64,000 nt of DNA from Nematostella vectensis. Taxonomy: Eukaryota > Cnidaria > Anthozoa > Actiniaria > Edwardsiidae. The position numbers and the translations under genes are program-made. The stretch spans positions 4,643,747-4,707,746 of the forward strand of contig NC_064044.1 of the NCBI RefSeq assembly GCF_932526225.1. Direction: 5' to 3'. Positions within the stretch are counted from its first letter, which is position 1, and every line of letters begins with the position of its first letter. The notes under the pieces are model-generated. The model saw nothing but the letters and a program-made list of their open reading frames with translations. It did no database searches and was not told where the DNA came from. Below are positions 30,118 to 40,944 of this stretch, in pieces.

Positions 30118-31099
30118 TCTGTTACAAACATTCAAGATTACATACATCCAAGATTAGTTTTTCCTTTACAAGATTTTCTTTCACTTCATCTCACTAACAT
30201 TCAATTTTTTATGTGAGAAAACATTGTTCTCAAACAAACCTTGGGAGATGCACTCGCTGGCTTTAACAAACTCATATCGCAAGAACAGCTTCATTTCTGA
30301 CAACCAGTGGGTCATTATTTATTCAACTGAAACTAAAAAAAAAAAAAAAATTCAGTCATCAATAGCACTTAAGGGTTTCATTAGGCCCCGGTGGCCGGTG
30401 GAAGCGCCGGCTATTTTCCACCTAGCCCCGGCTACTTTTTTAGTCGAACTAAGAAGATAAAATAACTTCCACTCCCTTCTTATCAATCTCCACCACCTAC
30501 TCTGAAAATTAATGAAAGCCCTGGCACTTATTATAACATATCTTTATATCATTACTTTTGTTAGTATTGTTGTGATGAATTCTTACTTGACTGATTAACA
30601 CCAGCCTGGTCATGGCTGGAGGCTCTTGAGTACAAGGCCCTGTGGATGTTGTGGGAAGCCTCGAATCCCTGGTTCGAATATTTGGCGAAAGAACGGTGCT
30701 GTCGGAACAACATAGCACTATGTTCCACTGTCAAATGGCCATAGTCACCAGTTCCTAGACGTCCTCGGAAAAGGTGACGTAAATGCAGTCCCCACAGCTT
30801 GCACTGCAATAAAAAAAACCCAGCAATTTCAAAATGTCGTTATCCAGATTACATATTGAGACAACCTTATTGAAGCTGATCTTGATTAAAAGGCTCGTTC
30901 AGGATTATAAAACGAGACAATCCACATTGTCAGTGAATTTTTTTTCACTACAAACTCTTCAAACAATTGATAAAATGCACCTTAATATCATACACATCAA
31001 TGTTATCATCTTCGTCTTCATCGAACGTCTGCTCTCTCATGACAGTCGCTAGCTCCACCCATCCAAGAATTGATTAACACCAAAACTTAAAAAAAAATC
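30118..31099. other. gene-free stretch
   Basis: AT-rich with a poly-A run at about 30335-30350 and a GC-rich patch (about 30380-30440) that may be a short dispersed repeat. ORFs at 30509-30809 overlap one another on the same strand in different frames and show no domain. Nothing supported. Confidence 0.45.
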
Positions 31100-31874
31100 T
31101 TAAGGCCTGTGAAAATGACATTGATTTTCCAGCAGTGATAAGTGCACACACCGAGTGAAAATTTCCGAACTGAATATCAGCAGCAAGCTTGGTGGTTGTG
31201 TTTTCAAACGTTTCTTGGATAATAGAGAAGGGAGGTTGGACTGTTCTGCCTTCAGGTATTTCTCCTCAACATCCTGTAGCATGAGTGTCCAGGTAGCATG
31301 CTCTTCTTCTAGAAATGTTCTCAAAACTGAAAGAAACAAATTATGAAGAAATTATCCTAGGACAAAAGCTTCATACAATCTTTCATATCCTTTTAGTTTT
31401 TGTTATCAAGAAAATCCACTGAAAAAAAGTGCATAAAATTTATATACACCTATTTTAATTGACTTTTTTCACTACATAGGGACAACATCCTGTACATATT
31501 AGAAGTATATTTAACGTAAATTATGATTCAGTTAATAATACATAATTATGTACCAGGATGATCCAATAACTGGATTTCATCTTGGTGTGTGCCATGATCT
31601 CTCTGGAATTTACCACTGTGTAAAATACTCTCAAGGTACTGAAAAAAAACTATAATTATTTTCATTATTTTACTTGAAAAGAAGTAAAGAATAAACATAA
31701 AAGTGGTTATTATAAAAGTGTTTATTATAAAAAGTGGATATTATTACTATTATCTAATGAAGGTTTTACACATCTTGTAGATAGGCTACTTGATTGAGGA
31801 CAACATCTTGACTCCTGAGAATGACATAACTGTGATGTTGTTCTTGGTGACAGCAGTCGTCTGGCCCTTGTTAA

Positions 31875-32113
31875 AGCTGCATTGTCACCAGTTTATTTCC
31901 GGTCGATTACGTAACGATATCCGATGATTTTAAACGGAATTTTTTTTTTTAAATATTGAAAGCGGTGTGTTTATTGGAAGTTTGTTTCAGGATGTGATTG
32001 ATAATTTAGAGCGGATGGCCTGTTTAATATCTCGGATTTTAATATATTCTTTTGTCTTTTAACGGTTGAGGTTTCCGTTGGACCTCCGGAAGTAAACTGG
32101 TGACAATGCGGCT
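31875..32113. mobile_element. 239-bp MITE with TTAA target duplication inside an exon
   Basis: TTAA at 31871-31874 and again at 32114-32117. Terminal inverted repeats of about 28-33 bp: AGCTGCATTGTCACCAGTTT at the left and, on the opposite strand, AGCCGCATTGTCACCAGTTT at the right, both continuing into TTCCGG. Removing the element and one TTAA restores an in-phase coding join on the - strand (KVKL then NKGQTTAVTK). TTAA targets are typical of piggyBac and Kolobok transposons. The element is too short to code and must be mobilised in trans. Confidence 0.9.
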
Positions 32114-33288
32114 TTAAGCTTGACTTTGAGCCTGTCATACTTCCTGGTATTTTCAGGGCCAAAGTCAGCCAATGCCTCATTACAGTGCTCCAGGGTTCCA
32201 CACTTGTAGGCGTAGAGCCCAAGGGATCTAAGGAGTTGCTCTGTATTTCGCATCTCACAGTGGAGGGCACAAAGGCATATGCTTGTGAGTTTCTTCATCA
32301 ATTAGGAATTCAAGGTCATCACGGATACCAGTCAACCTAAAAAATGTATATTGGCAACCAGCAAAGATGTGTGAAACAATTCAACTGAACTTTTATTAAA
32401 GTGATCATGTAAGCATTAAGTGATTGACTATAGTGACTGTATATAGTGATTGTACTGAACTGAATGTGATTTTACTCAAACAGTAAAACCAGGAACAAAA
32501 TGTTCCTATATAGTTTTGAGAAGAAAAATATTGCAGCATAACAGTAGATCCTTATTTACTTTTGCAAAACAGAGGTGTTAGACATGTTGCATATTAAATA
32601 AAACAGAACATACTTTCCAATGTTTGCTTTGGATGCAAGACAGCTCAGGCACACTTCCTGAAAATCTCCAGCCATGTGATCTTTGCAAGCCTAAAATAAA
32701 ACCACTAAGAATTAAAGATATTAACAGCCGTTAACAGCCTCAGCAACATCAATAGTGCTTTGTAGTCCAATGTAACTGAAAGGGAAACAGTGACATTAAG
32801 TGTGTGTTTGTGTGTCTGTGAGTAGGCATATGCGTGTGTAATTCATTTACTTAATGAATAATAGTGTACAGTATATATCTGTTTACCTTTAAAGCTGATG
32901 CTGTACTTGACTCCATCAACAGTAAGTCCTGCATCTTTGATTTCTTTTTTTTCCCTATTTAGTCTTGACAAGAGCTTTTTTACCTCAATCCTTAATTATT
33001 TAAAAAAAAATTGCATTAGATCCATTCTAAAAGTAATGACCACAGAGTTCATAATCCTGCTTGATGGATGGATGGATTTAGGTTTCAGCAATTCTCAAGT
33101 GACCTACAAATTTTAAATTCTTTGGAAAGGCTATCATTTTAATAGATCTGCACAACTTTTAATAGAATAATTCACTAATTGTTTCTTTGTTATTAACTAT
33201 GGAATGCTTGACTTATACCTTTTCTCAGCACAGTTTGCAATTGCAAGTGGATAAACAGAGAGGGCACTCTGGTGTCCAGCTTTAGTAG

Positions 33289-34288
33289 CCCATTGACTCC
33301 TGGCTTTTTTGGAGCTGAATTTACAAAAAACAGACTGAAAACAGATACCTCCCCCCCTATTCTGAGTTTTATACAGCCCGTCAAAGTCAAACACAGCTGC
33401 ACCTAGTCAGCGGTATCCAAGCTTTCCAACAGTGCTTTGCGGTCCCCACTTTTAATCCCTCGTCGATGTGCTGAAGCCAGCACAAGTTGATGGTTGCTTG
33501 TATTTTTCATCAAAAATACAGCTATGAGCATATTAGGAGAGTGTCTCAGGACATCATGAAGTCTTTTGGGGCATAATTGAGTGCTTTGCTTATGGATATT
33601 TGCAAGCAAAGGTGGATTCATGATGATTTTTTCTTGTTTGGCTTTGCCCGGATGAGAAAATAATTTTCTAATGAATCACCACAGCTCTCCTAAATGCTGT
33701 CTTTTCTGAAACCAAATTGATTCCAAAATTGTTTACACTGCTATTCTGGGTCTGTATGGCCTGGAATTGATTCGTTTGGCTTCGGGGTGAAAAGACTTAT
33801 AAAAACCCATCTGACTTTGGGGAGAGGAGTGTTGACTGGCCCTCCCCTCGTGAATTTTCCCCTGGGTCTCCCAGAATGCTTTGCAATACGTAAAGATATT
33901 TTCGTGGATGTACAATCCTTCAAGGAATGGACATTGTGTTTTGAGGCCAAGGAAATGTACCTGGAGGATCAGAATAAAGGTATCTATTTGTGTCTTGAGC
34001 TGTGTTTGCTGATTTCTCTCCCTTGTGTGGTATTTTGAGCGTTTTATTGAGAGGGGTGATTCTGCTTTTCTCTCCTTGTTCGATTTGAGATTTGTCAAAG
34101 AACCTGTGCTATTATTTGGCTTAAGAGTAGATGGCAACACCTTGGTTGGATGCATATCTGCAAGACCATTTATCCCTTAGACTGATGCCTGAGTATCTTC
34201 ATCTTGTTGTGTTTATTTTGAATTTATGAATTTTTTGGGTTGTGGGTACTTCCCAAAGCCGGTACAGGCCGGTTGAGGGGTCAATGTG
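33289..34288 (-). mobile_element. 1-kb TIR element, copy B (target duplication GTAG)
   Basis: Exactly 1,000 bp between GTAG at 33285-33288 and GTAG at 34289-34292. Ends are inverted: CCCATTGACTCCTGG at the left and, reverse-complemented, CACATTGACCCCTCAACC at the right. It is a near-identical inverted copy of 57315-58315. Both copies contain corresponding open stretches (140 and 72 codons here) with MNPPLLANIHKQSTQLCPKR and LVLASA..RGIKSGD, but I recognise no transposase, so these may be chance frames. A 4-bp target duplication with CAC-type ends suggests Chapaev/CMC-like elements, unproven. It inserted beside the 33219-33284 exon of the shattered gene. Confidence 0.85.
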
Positions 34289-34715
34289 GTAGGGATCATT
34301 GGGACTATTCCTAGTGATACTTAGTCCCAACTACAATTATGGAAGGGGAAGTTATGTAAAGGGAAAGAAGTTATGTAAGGGGAAAAATTTAAAATAACAG
34401 AAAAAATAAAATAAGTACCTGCTAGAGGCCTGCCATCCAGCTTCAAATTCTATCTGTCATCAGTCATACGTCACTACGGAGTAACATGAGAAGCACGCGC
34501 GCTTGCTTATCGAGCCATTGTACGCTCGCTTTCACAGCAGCCACACGCCTACCTGATCGCAGATCAACTACTTCAAAAAATTCTACATCTACTTCAACTA
34601 TTACCTTTGGTAATCGTGAGTACTTCGGGGCTAACAACCAATCCATTGTGTTTTGATATTCTTTATACTAACTAATCGTCACTTGTTCTATATATTTTTA
34701 GTACCTTACTAAAAC

Positions 34716-34976
34716 ATGTCGAACAAAGCTGAAAATGCCTCCCTTGAGCACATGCTCGAAGATGAGGCTAGCGGTCCATCGGAAACCCACACGGCATCAC
34801 CGATGCAAACTGAACCCCACCGGGGTAATGGCGAAAGCCACGAGGTACTCCGTACAACGGCCATCGCAGTTCTAAACCACATGGGAACGAACCACTCTCC
34901 AGAACTTAACCTATTGGGGAAGACTATTTGGGAGTGGTGTATAACTAGAGGCATATGGCTTAGGGATCGCTAACTG
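34716..34976 (+). pseudogene. DIRS gag start fused to RNase H remnant
   Basis: 85 codons from an ATG (MSNKAENASLEHMLEDEASG...). The first 60 or so residues look like the N-terminus of a DIRS ORF1/gag. The end (KTIWEWCITRGIWL) is the motif that follows RNase H in DIRS pol. The junction marks an internal deletion of a few kilobases. A frame break follows: the ADRESRTK-type continuation is in another frame from about 34968. Confidence 0.6.
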
Positions 34977-35448
34977 CCTCGCAGACCGGGAATCTAGAAC
35001 CAAAATACGGCAAACAGGGTGGATGCTCAATACAAATCTAGTGTCATTTGCACTTTCTGAGCTGGAATTCAGCCCTAACATTGATCTATTTGCCAGTAGG
35101 CTTAATAAACAATTCACTCGTTATGTGTCGTTCACACCCGACCCGGGAGCGCTAGCAGTAGACATGTTTACACTGACGCTATCATTGAAATTCTATGCGT
35201 TTCCACCCTTTAGTGTGATCAGCACTTTTCTGCAGAAAGTCCAACAGGACCACGCAACGGGAATCTGTCTTGTCCCCGACTGGCCGACACAGGCTTGGTA
35301 CCCGAAAGTCAAGACCATGTGTCTCAAGCAACCGATCACCCTCGGCCCACAGAGGAACATGCTGTCATTGCCGGGTCACCCTCACGAGATACACCCGCTG
35401 CACAAGTCCCTTCGCCTGCTGGTCTGCCTCTTATCCGGCAAACACTAG
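34968..35448 (+). pseudogene. C-terminal part of DIRS RT/RNase H polyprotein
   Basis: The frame ending at 35448 carries the post-RNase H region typical of DIRS elements: ADRESR, then SPNIDLFASRLNKQ, YVSFTPDPGALAVDMFTL, FYAFPPFSVI and LVPDWPTQAWYP. RT and RNase H catalytic parts are missing. It overlaps the start of the recombinase ORF in a different frame, as in intact DIRS elements. Confidence 0.75.
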
Positions 35449-36407
35449 AAGGTAACGAGCTAGGAAAGGAGACTATCGATATCATTATGGCGTCCTGGAG
35501 GACGGGCACGTGTAAACAATACAATGTGTATTTACAGCGTTGGTTGGCATTTTGCAAAGATAACGCAATCTCATTGGAACGCGCAACAGTGCAAGATGGG
35601 CTAGCTTTCCTCACACGGCTATACCATGAGGGTCTGGGCTATAGTGCTATTAACACAGCCCGGTCCGCGTTATCTACAGTCATAACCACTATCAACGGCA
35701 CCTTCGGTGAACATCCCCTAGTGACACGTTTCCTGAAAGGTATTTTCGAGCTGAGGCCTTCGCTGCCTAGGTATAAACATATCTGGGACATAGGGGTAGT
35801 GTTTCGGTATCTTCGATCTATGCCGCCCCATATGGAACTATCACTTAAGGAACTGACCAAGAAACTCACAACTCTCTTGGCGATATTAACAGTTCAACGA
35901 CGATGTCAAACTCTAGTTAAACTTGACACTCAATACATGCAAATTATGGATAAAAAGATCGTGTTCACAATTAGGGAGACTCTAAGAACTTCAAGACCAG
36001 GAAAGCACATACAACCAATAGAGCTTCACGCTTATGAGGCCGATAATAGATTATGCCCTGTTACACTTATAAATAGCTACGTTCAGCGTACGCAAACATT
36101 ACGAGGTCAACACACGGCCCTACTGATTAGTCACGCAAAGCCGCACAACCCTGTCACGAATGCCACTGTCGCCAGATGGGTTAAATCTACACTACAAGAC
36201 AGTGGGATTGACACGAACGTATTTTCTGCGCACAGTAGCAGAACTGCAGCCGCATCTTGTAGCGCTAGTGCAGGGTTACCCTTGCAAGATATTCTGAAAG
36301 CAGGGGCCTGGTCAACAGAATTGACATACGCTAGATTTTACAATAAGCCTGTTGAACCCCTTAACATTGGGAACGAATTTCTACAACAGTTAAATATGAA
36401 CAATTAA
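35295..36407 (+). CDS. DIRS tyrosine recombinase, apparently intact
   Basis: 370 codons; the first 60 or so overlap the preceding ORF and the true start may be later, around the MASWRTGTCKQY region. Residues about 75-150 form the SAM-like core-binding domain (TCKQYNVYLQRWLAFC, GLGYSAINTARSALSTV). The catalytic domain has the first Arg in LTVQRRCQTLVKL, the H-x-x-R box in FSAHSSRTAAAS, and the nucleophilic Tyr in TYARFYNKP. Together these are the R-H-R-Y set of tyrosine recombinases. In DIRS elements the enzyme joins a circular cDNA into the genome without target duplication. The intact frame in an otherwise deleted element suggests recent activity or retention. Confidence 0.88.
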   Translation: MVPESQDHVSQATDHPRPTEEHAVIAGSPSRDTPAAQVPSPAGLPLIRQTLEGNELGKETIDIIMASWRTGTCKQYNVYLQRWLAFCKDNAISLERATVQDGLAFLTRLYHEGLGYSAINTARSALSTVITTINGTFGEHPLVTRFLKGIFELRPSLPRYKHIWDIGVVFRYLRSMPPHMELSLKELTKKLTTLLAILTVQRRCQTLVKLDTQYMQIMDKKIVFTIRETLRTSRPGKHIQPIELHAYEADNRLCPVTLINSYVQRTQTLRGQHTALLISHAKPHNPVTNATVARWVKSTLQDSGIDTNVFSAHSSRTAAASCSASAGLPLQDILKAGAWSTELTYARFYNKPVEPLNIGNEFLQQLNMNN

Positions 36408-36683
36408 TTTCTACTTCACCTTAGAGTATTTTATAGGGGAATGCTATAGCATCTCATTGGTATTTGTTATTATTGCTAAATTATCACATTGTACGCACAT
36501 ACTTGTGTTGTTTCGTGGTGCAATTGTTCTGATATGGATACTCGTTATACCACGCATTTTGTGGTTGACAAGCTATTTGGCAGATTTTGTCCCCACGATG
36601 CACTTACTGGCTCTCGCGCTCTTTAAAGTCTCATGTTACTCCGTAGTGACGTATGACTGATGACAGATAGAATTCTAAAATTA

Positions 36684-36750
36684 AACGAGACTTACCTGTA
36701 AGTCGAAGTTTGATCCCAATCAAACTTCGACTTACAGGTAAGTCTCGTTG
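36684..36750. repeat. hairpin at the right edge of the DIRS element
   Basis: AACGAGACTTACCTGTAAGT... and its reverse complement are separated by only a few bases (around 36714-36720), giving arms of about 30 bp; weaker pairing extends outward to about 36667 and 36775. Probably the complementary region used in forming circular DIRS intermediates, or the outer inverted ends brought together. Confidence 0.75.
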
Positions 36751-37361
36751 AATTTGAGAATTAAATTCTATGTTTGTCGGGATGTTGGCATGGAGACGGC
36801 ATTCTCTGATGGCCCATACCAGAATCATCTCAAGTGAAGCTCCATAGCCACGCACACCTTTAACTCAACTTTAAACAACTGGCGTGTTACAGAAAACACA
36901 AGCTGTTTTTGGGCTCGGATTTCGTTGTTTGTAAGGAGAATGTCTACATCAGTTGATTTCTGACAAGAAAATAAACAATTGCCAATCTTACTTAAAAGAA
37001 CTAAAAATATTCTGAGCTTGAAATTTACTAAAAGCAACCAAATGCTTACCCCACTTTTACCAATACATAGGTAGCTGAGCACAGTCTGCCAGCAACGATC
37101 TGGGAGTTTCGTCGATAGTTTGACCAGCAACTGGACCCAGTCAGGCACTTTCATGGTGGAATTGTATTTTTCCAGCACATCCTCATCAAGGATTTCGGCA
37201 AATCCTTTCCGCGGCTCTTTCTTCTCACATACAACGTTTGGATCAATTGGACTTTAGGGCCACCAGGTATTGGCATTATAAATAAAAGGTATCTGGTATA
37301 CCCGATGAATTTGGTGTAGATTAAAACAGTTACATTTCATCGGGCAAAAGTAATAGATGTC

Positions 37362-38025
37362 GGGTAACAGAAAATATAAATACCCGATGTAGCGTTATCG
37401 GGTAAAACAAAATATAAATACCCGATGAAGCGTTATCGGGTAAAACAAAATATAAATACCCGGTAAAGCGTTATCAGGTTATCGGGTAAAACAAAATATA
37501 AATACCCGATGTAGCGTTATCGGGTAAAACAAAATATAAATACCCGATGAAGCGTTATCGGGTAAAACAAAATATAAATACCCGGTAAAGCGTTATCAGG
37601 TTATCGGGTAAAACAAAATATAAATACCCGATGTAGCGTTATCGGGTAAAACAAAATATAAATACCCGATGTAGCGTTATCGGGTAAAACAAAATATAAA
37701 TACCCGGTAAAGCGTTATCAGGTTATCGGGTAAAACAAAATATAAATACCCGATGAAGCGTTATCAGGTTATCGGGTAAAACAAAATATAAATACCCGAT
37801 GAAGCGTTATCGGGTAAAACAAAATATAAATACCCGGTAAAGCGTTATCGGGTAAAACAAAATATAAATACCCGATGAAGCGTTATCGGGTAAAACAAAA
37901 TATAAATACCCGGTAAAGCGTTATCGGGTAAAAGAAAATATAAATACCCGGTAAAGCGTTATCAGGTTATCGGGTAAAACAAAATATAAATACCCGATGA
38001 AGCGTTATCGGGTAAAACAAAATAT
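37362..38025 (+). repeat. left subterminal array of the large transposon
   Basis: About 16 units of a 38-bp repeat (ACCCGATGAAGCGTTATCGGG plus TAAAACAAAATATAAAT), some carrying an extra GTTATCAG-type 11-bp insertion. Each unit contains a self-complementary CCCGAT...ATCGGG core, so it can form small hairpins. Confidence 0.95.
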
Positions 38026-38460
38026 TTTTACACTTCCGTTCACTTTAAAACAACCGGAAGTGCGTTGCTCTGGCAGGATAATGTGTTCATCAGCAAGGCA
38101 AAACGGATTATCTATCGGCTATCGCCTACGTTTGTTTTTTCAACCTCGCACTTACTTTTGATCGTATCCGAGTTCATATACTTATGCAGTTGTAATACAT
38201 CTAGCTCTCAAAATAGGGGGGAAGTTCAAATACATACGGCAAAATACTTTTTATTCACTTTGTCTCGATTATGACTATTCCACGTTAAATTGATAAACTA
38301 TAGATATATTTCTACGAGGACAAGAAAGCACCCTTTACAAAAATGTAGAGTTATTTTTTCATGTAGTTTTCTTGAAAAATAGCTCGTTTTGGGATCAGGG
38401 CAGATCTAGGGGTGGGCTGAGCGAGTCGCGGCCCCACTATTTTTTACCTAATTGTCCTAA

Positions 38461-38560
38461 TCGTCCGTCCGTCCGTCCGTCCGTCCGTCCGTCCGTCCGT
38501 CCGTCCGTCCGTCCATCCATCCATCCATCCATCCATCCATCCATCCATCCATCCATCCAC
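38461..38560 (+). repeat. (CCGT)n-(CCAT)n microsatellite
   Basis: About thirteen CCGT units followed by about twelve CCAT units, within the interior of the large transposon. It is the source of spurious Arg/Pro/Ser and Met/Asp/Gly/Trp frames on both strands. Confidence 0.97.
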
Positions 38561-38594
38561 GCAGACCCCATTAAGAGTGTACAGTCGTGCCGTG

Positions 38595-38790
38595 GAAAGA
38601 AACGGTCCACGCGGACCCCATAAGAGCGTACACACATACGCCGCAAACGGTAGACGCGGACCCAATAAAAAAGTACACACGTATTTCACAAACGGTCGAC
38701 GCGGACCCAATAAAAAAGTACACACAGACCCAGCAAACGGTAGACGCGGACCCAATAAAAAAGTACACACGTACCCAGCAAACGTGGCCC
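38595..38790 (+). repeat. about 48-bp tandem repeat
   Basis: Four to five units containing ACGCGGACCCAATAAAAAAG and TACACACGTA with an intervening CAAACGGTAG. The first unit is more diverged. It reads as Lys-Lys-Val-His-Thr repeats in one frame but has no gene context. A second short duplication (about 70 bp, AGTTACAGGCAATAGATTCT...) follows at about 38890-39028. Confidence 0.9.
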
Positions 38791-39599
38791 CCGGCACAGG
38801 AGGAACGGGCAACACTCCTGTTGTTGGGGTTTTAAAGTTGCCTACTAGAGTTGATGTATTCTCGGAAGGCAAAGTGTATGCGAGAAAAAGTTACAGGCAA
38901 TAGATTCTGGAGTAGATTACATCAGGGCATTGAAATGTTTTCCTTTGGCGCAATAGTTAAAGTTACAGGCAATAGATTCTGGAGTAGATTACATCAGGGC
39001 ATTGAAATGTTTTCCTTTGGCGCAACGGATTGGGAAGAGAGCGCAACGGATTGGGAAGAGAGCTGTTGAGAGATGGAAAGTTCGGATCCGAATGATCTAA
39101 AAAAGTGGGATATCAGTGAGAATAACAGTCCATAATTATGGACCTGATGAAGTATGTGAGACAGTCTGAGAGGTAGGTTGATGGTGAGAATGATGTGAGT
39201 GGGGCTGACTTGGGCAAGAAAGAACACTTGTAGATTCGCAATTTGTAATAATCGTCGCAATTTGTCATACCTGTCGCAATTTTAATAAAATTGACGGAAT
39301 TTGTTATAACTGATGAAATTGTGAAATTCTATGAACAGGCATAATGAATAACATTTGCATAATCTTCTATGATATTTTTCTTGTTTAATTTTTGTTAGTG
39401 CCTCGAAATTCTCAGGCGAGTACACAGGGGGGAGCGCAGGGTGCGCGCGAAACCCCCCCCCCCCCCCCCCTGGCAGCTAAAAAGTGGGTCATTTCTTATA
39501 AAGGAATCTTCAAATACTATTCTGGTCTGATTCTGGTCAGAATTATGGAGTACACCTGTATATTATGATGATACAAAGCCATGGAAAAGAACACCAAAA

Positions 39600-40730
39600 C
39601 CTTTATAGAGATTATGCAGATCCCATCCATTGACATCTTAAGCCAGCTAAAAGGAGAACCAAACAATTTCCAGGCCCTGATGGGATCCAAGGGTTCAGAT
39701 TAAAGCGTTTTACGAACTTGCGAGCCTTAATTCCTGCACCCAGGCAGGACAAGTACCAGAATGGTAGTCGAGGGGAGACCAATCCACATCATGAAGGAAA
39801 AGAACAAAGGAGTTTTGGTTGGGAACATCGCCTGCCTCAACCTCCGTCTGGGGAAACTCTTAACTGGCATCTTTGCAGAAAGGGTCCACGATACCTTTCT
39901 GTAAACAACCTTTTGCATGATCAACAAAAAGTTTGCCGCGAAAGCGCTAGAGGTACGAAGGACCATCTTTCTGTATAAAAGCTGTTTTGAAGAGCAATGA
40001 ACGAAGGAAGACAAATCTATGCATGGAATGGGTGGAGATTTAACAAAGCTTATGAATTTGCTACCCACTCTTGGGTAGTTAAGTGCCTAGGAATAGGTGA
40101 GCATGCCCGGGAGAGGGACTTCGAGAAAAACAGACGGGGATGCTCGACAGCAAAATCAGTTTTAACCCTAAGGGATAGTGGCATTAAGGGCGTGGTAAAC
40201 AAAACTTCTTACCCCTAAGAGATAGCACATTGGGTAGGAATTTTTAACCCTAAAAACAATGCCCGTTTTAATTCGCTGACGTACCCTGTATTCTATGTTA
40301 CCGACAATAAAGCCGGAAGTATCAACCGATCAGATGACTTGTGGTTTATTGTAGAATACGTTTCGAGCGGAAGGGCCACTATTTTGTGAGACACCCTAAA
40401 AGATAGCAGCATCGGAAAAAATCCTAAAACACCCCCCCAAGAGATAGCATAGAAGACAGGTCGATCTCCTCCGTCTACTTTTCTGGAGAGCCCCCCCCCC
40501 CCCACCGGAGAGCATGCCCACTTGGAAAACTAATTTGTATACCAACAACCAACTTACTGGATCAGTCAGTATAAAAAGAAGTATTTTCCAAGGTGATTCT
40601 TTCTCGCCACTTCTTTTTGTCATCACCATGTTTACAATGGTGAGCTCATAAATGATTTCTCTCCTTTTTTTATGCATTTTAATGTTCCTCTTCACAGTTC
40701 TTGATCCCCTTAGACAGATTAGGGAGGATC
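39600..40730 (+). pseudogene. decayed non-LTR reverse transcriptase inside the transposon
   Basis: Pieces of RT sequence in shifting frames on the + strand: a PGPDGIQGF-like stretch near 39672, SVNNLLHDQQKVCRESARGTKD at about 39900-39970, HSWVVKCLG at about 40065-40090, and SIFQGDSLSPLLFVI at about 40575-40625. The order matches an RT (fingers, then the motif before the catalytic site). Many stops and frameshifts, plus an intervening stretch rich in CCCTAAGAGATAGC-type repeats (about 40160-40460), show long decay. This is a nested older insertion. Confidence 0.6.
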
Positions 40731-40944
40731 GGATGGGGATCCAGGACACCGTTGTCGCGTAATCCTCCCCTTTCTTTGCGGCGTTTAGCTAGGCCAGCCT
40801 ACTATGGTACCTCTCACATTCCTCGCCCATTCCTCCGGTGGTGGTGAACACTAATAGGGTGAAAGTTCCAGTTTTCATGGTTGAGGTGGGGGGATCCAGG
40901 TGGGATATGGTCCTTGTGGATCCGTCCTTGTTAGAGGCATTTTG

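Larger units (their letters stand above)
34450..36758 (+). mobile_element. internally deleted DIRS-like retrotransposon
   Basis: Inverted terminal repeats of about 45 bp: AATTCTATCTGTCATCAGTCATACGTC... at 34446-34491 matches the reverse complement of 36629-36674. Outside the right repeat lies a hairpin (about 36684-36750, both arms GAGACTTACCTGTAAGTCGA...), like the internal complementary region of DIRS elements. No clear target duplication beyond AATT microhomology, as expected for tyrosine-recombinase insertion. Inside are a short gag-like start (34716-34973), a fused RNase H tail, and an intact tyrosine recombinase. Most of gag and the RT are gone. Excision on paper rejoins the host exon (EFN then LKLDGRPLAG) in phase. 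Confidence 0.85.

Noticed and set aside
30600-30720. tRNA-derived SINE from a GGTTCGAAT-like B box
   Set aside because: No matching A box at the right distance and no foldable cloverleaf by eye.
33733-34155. 140-codon frame shared by the two 1-kb elements as a transposase
   Set aside because: Length far below known transposases and no catalytic motif. Similarity between the copies is explained by copy identity; kept only as a question.
38372-38903. ORFs over the CCGT/CCAT microsatellite and the GGACCCAATAAAAAAG repeats
   Set aside because: Simple and tandem repeats produce the open frames; no start context, domain or splice support.
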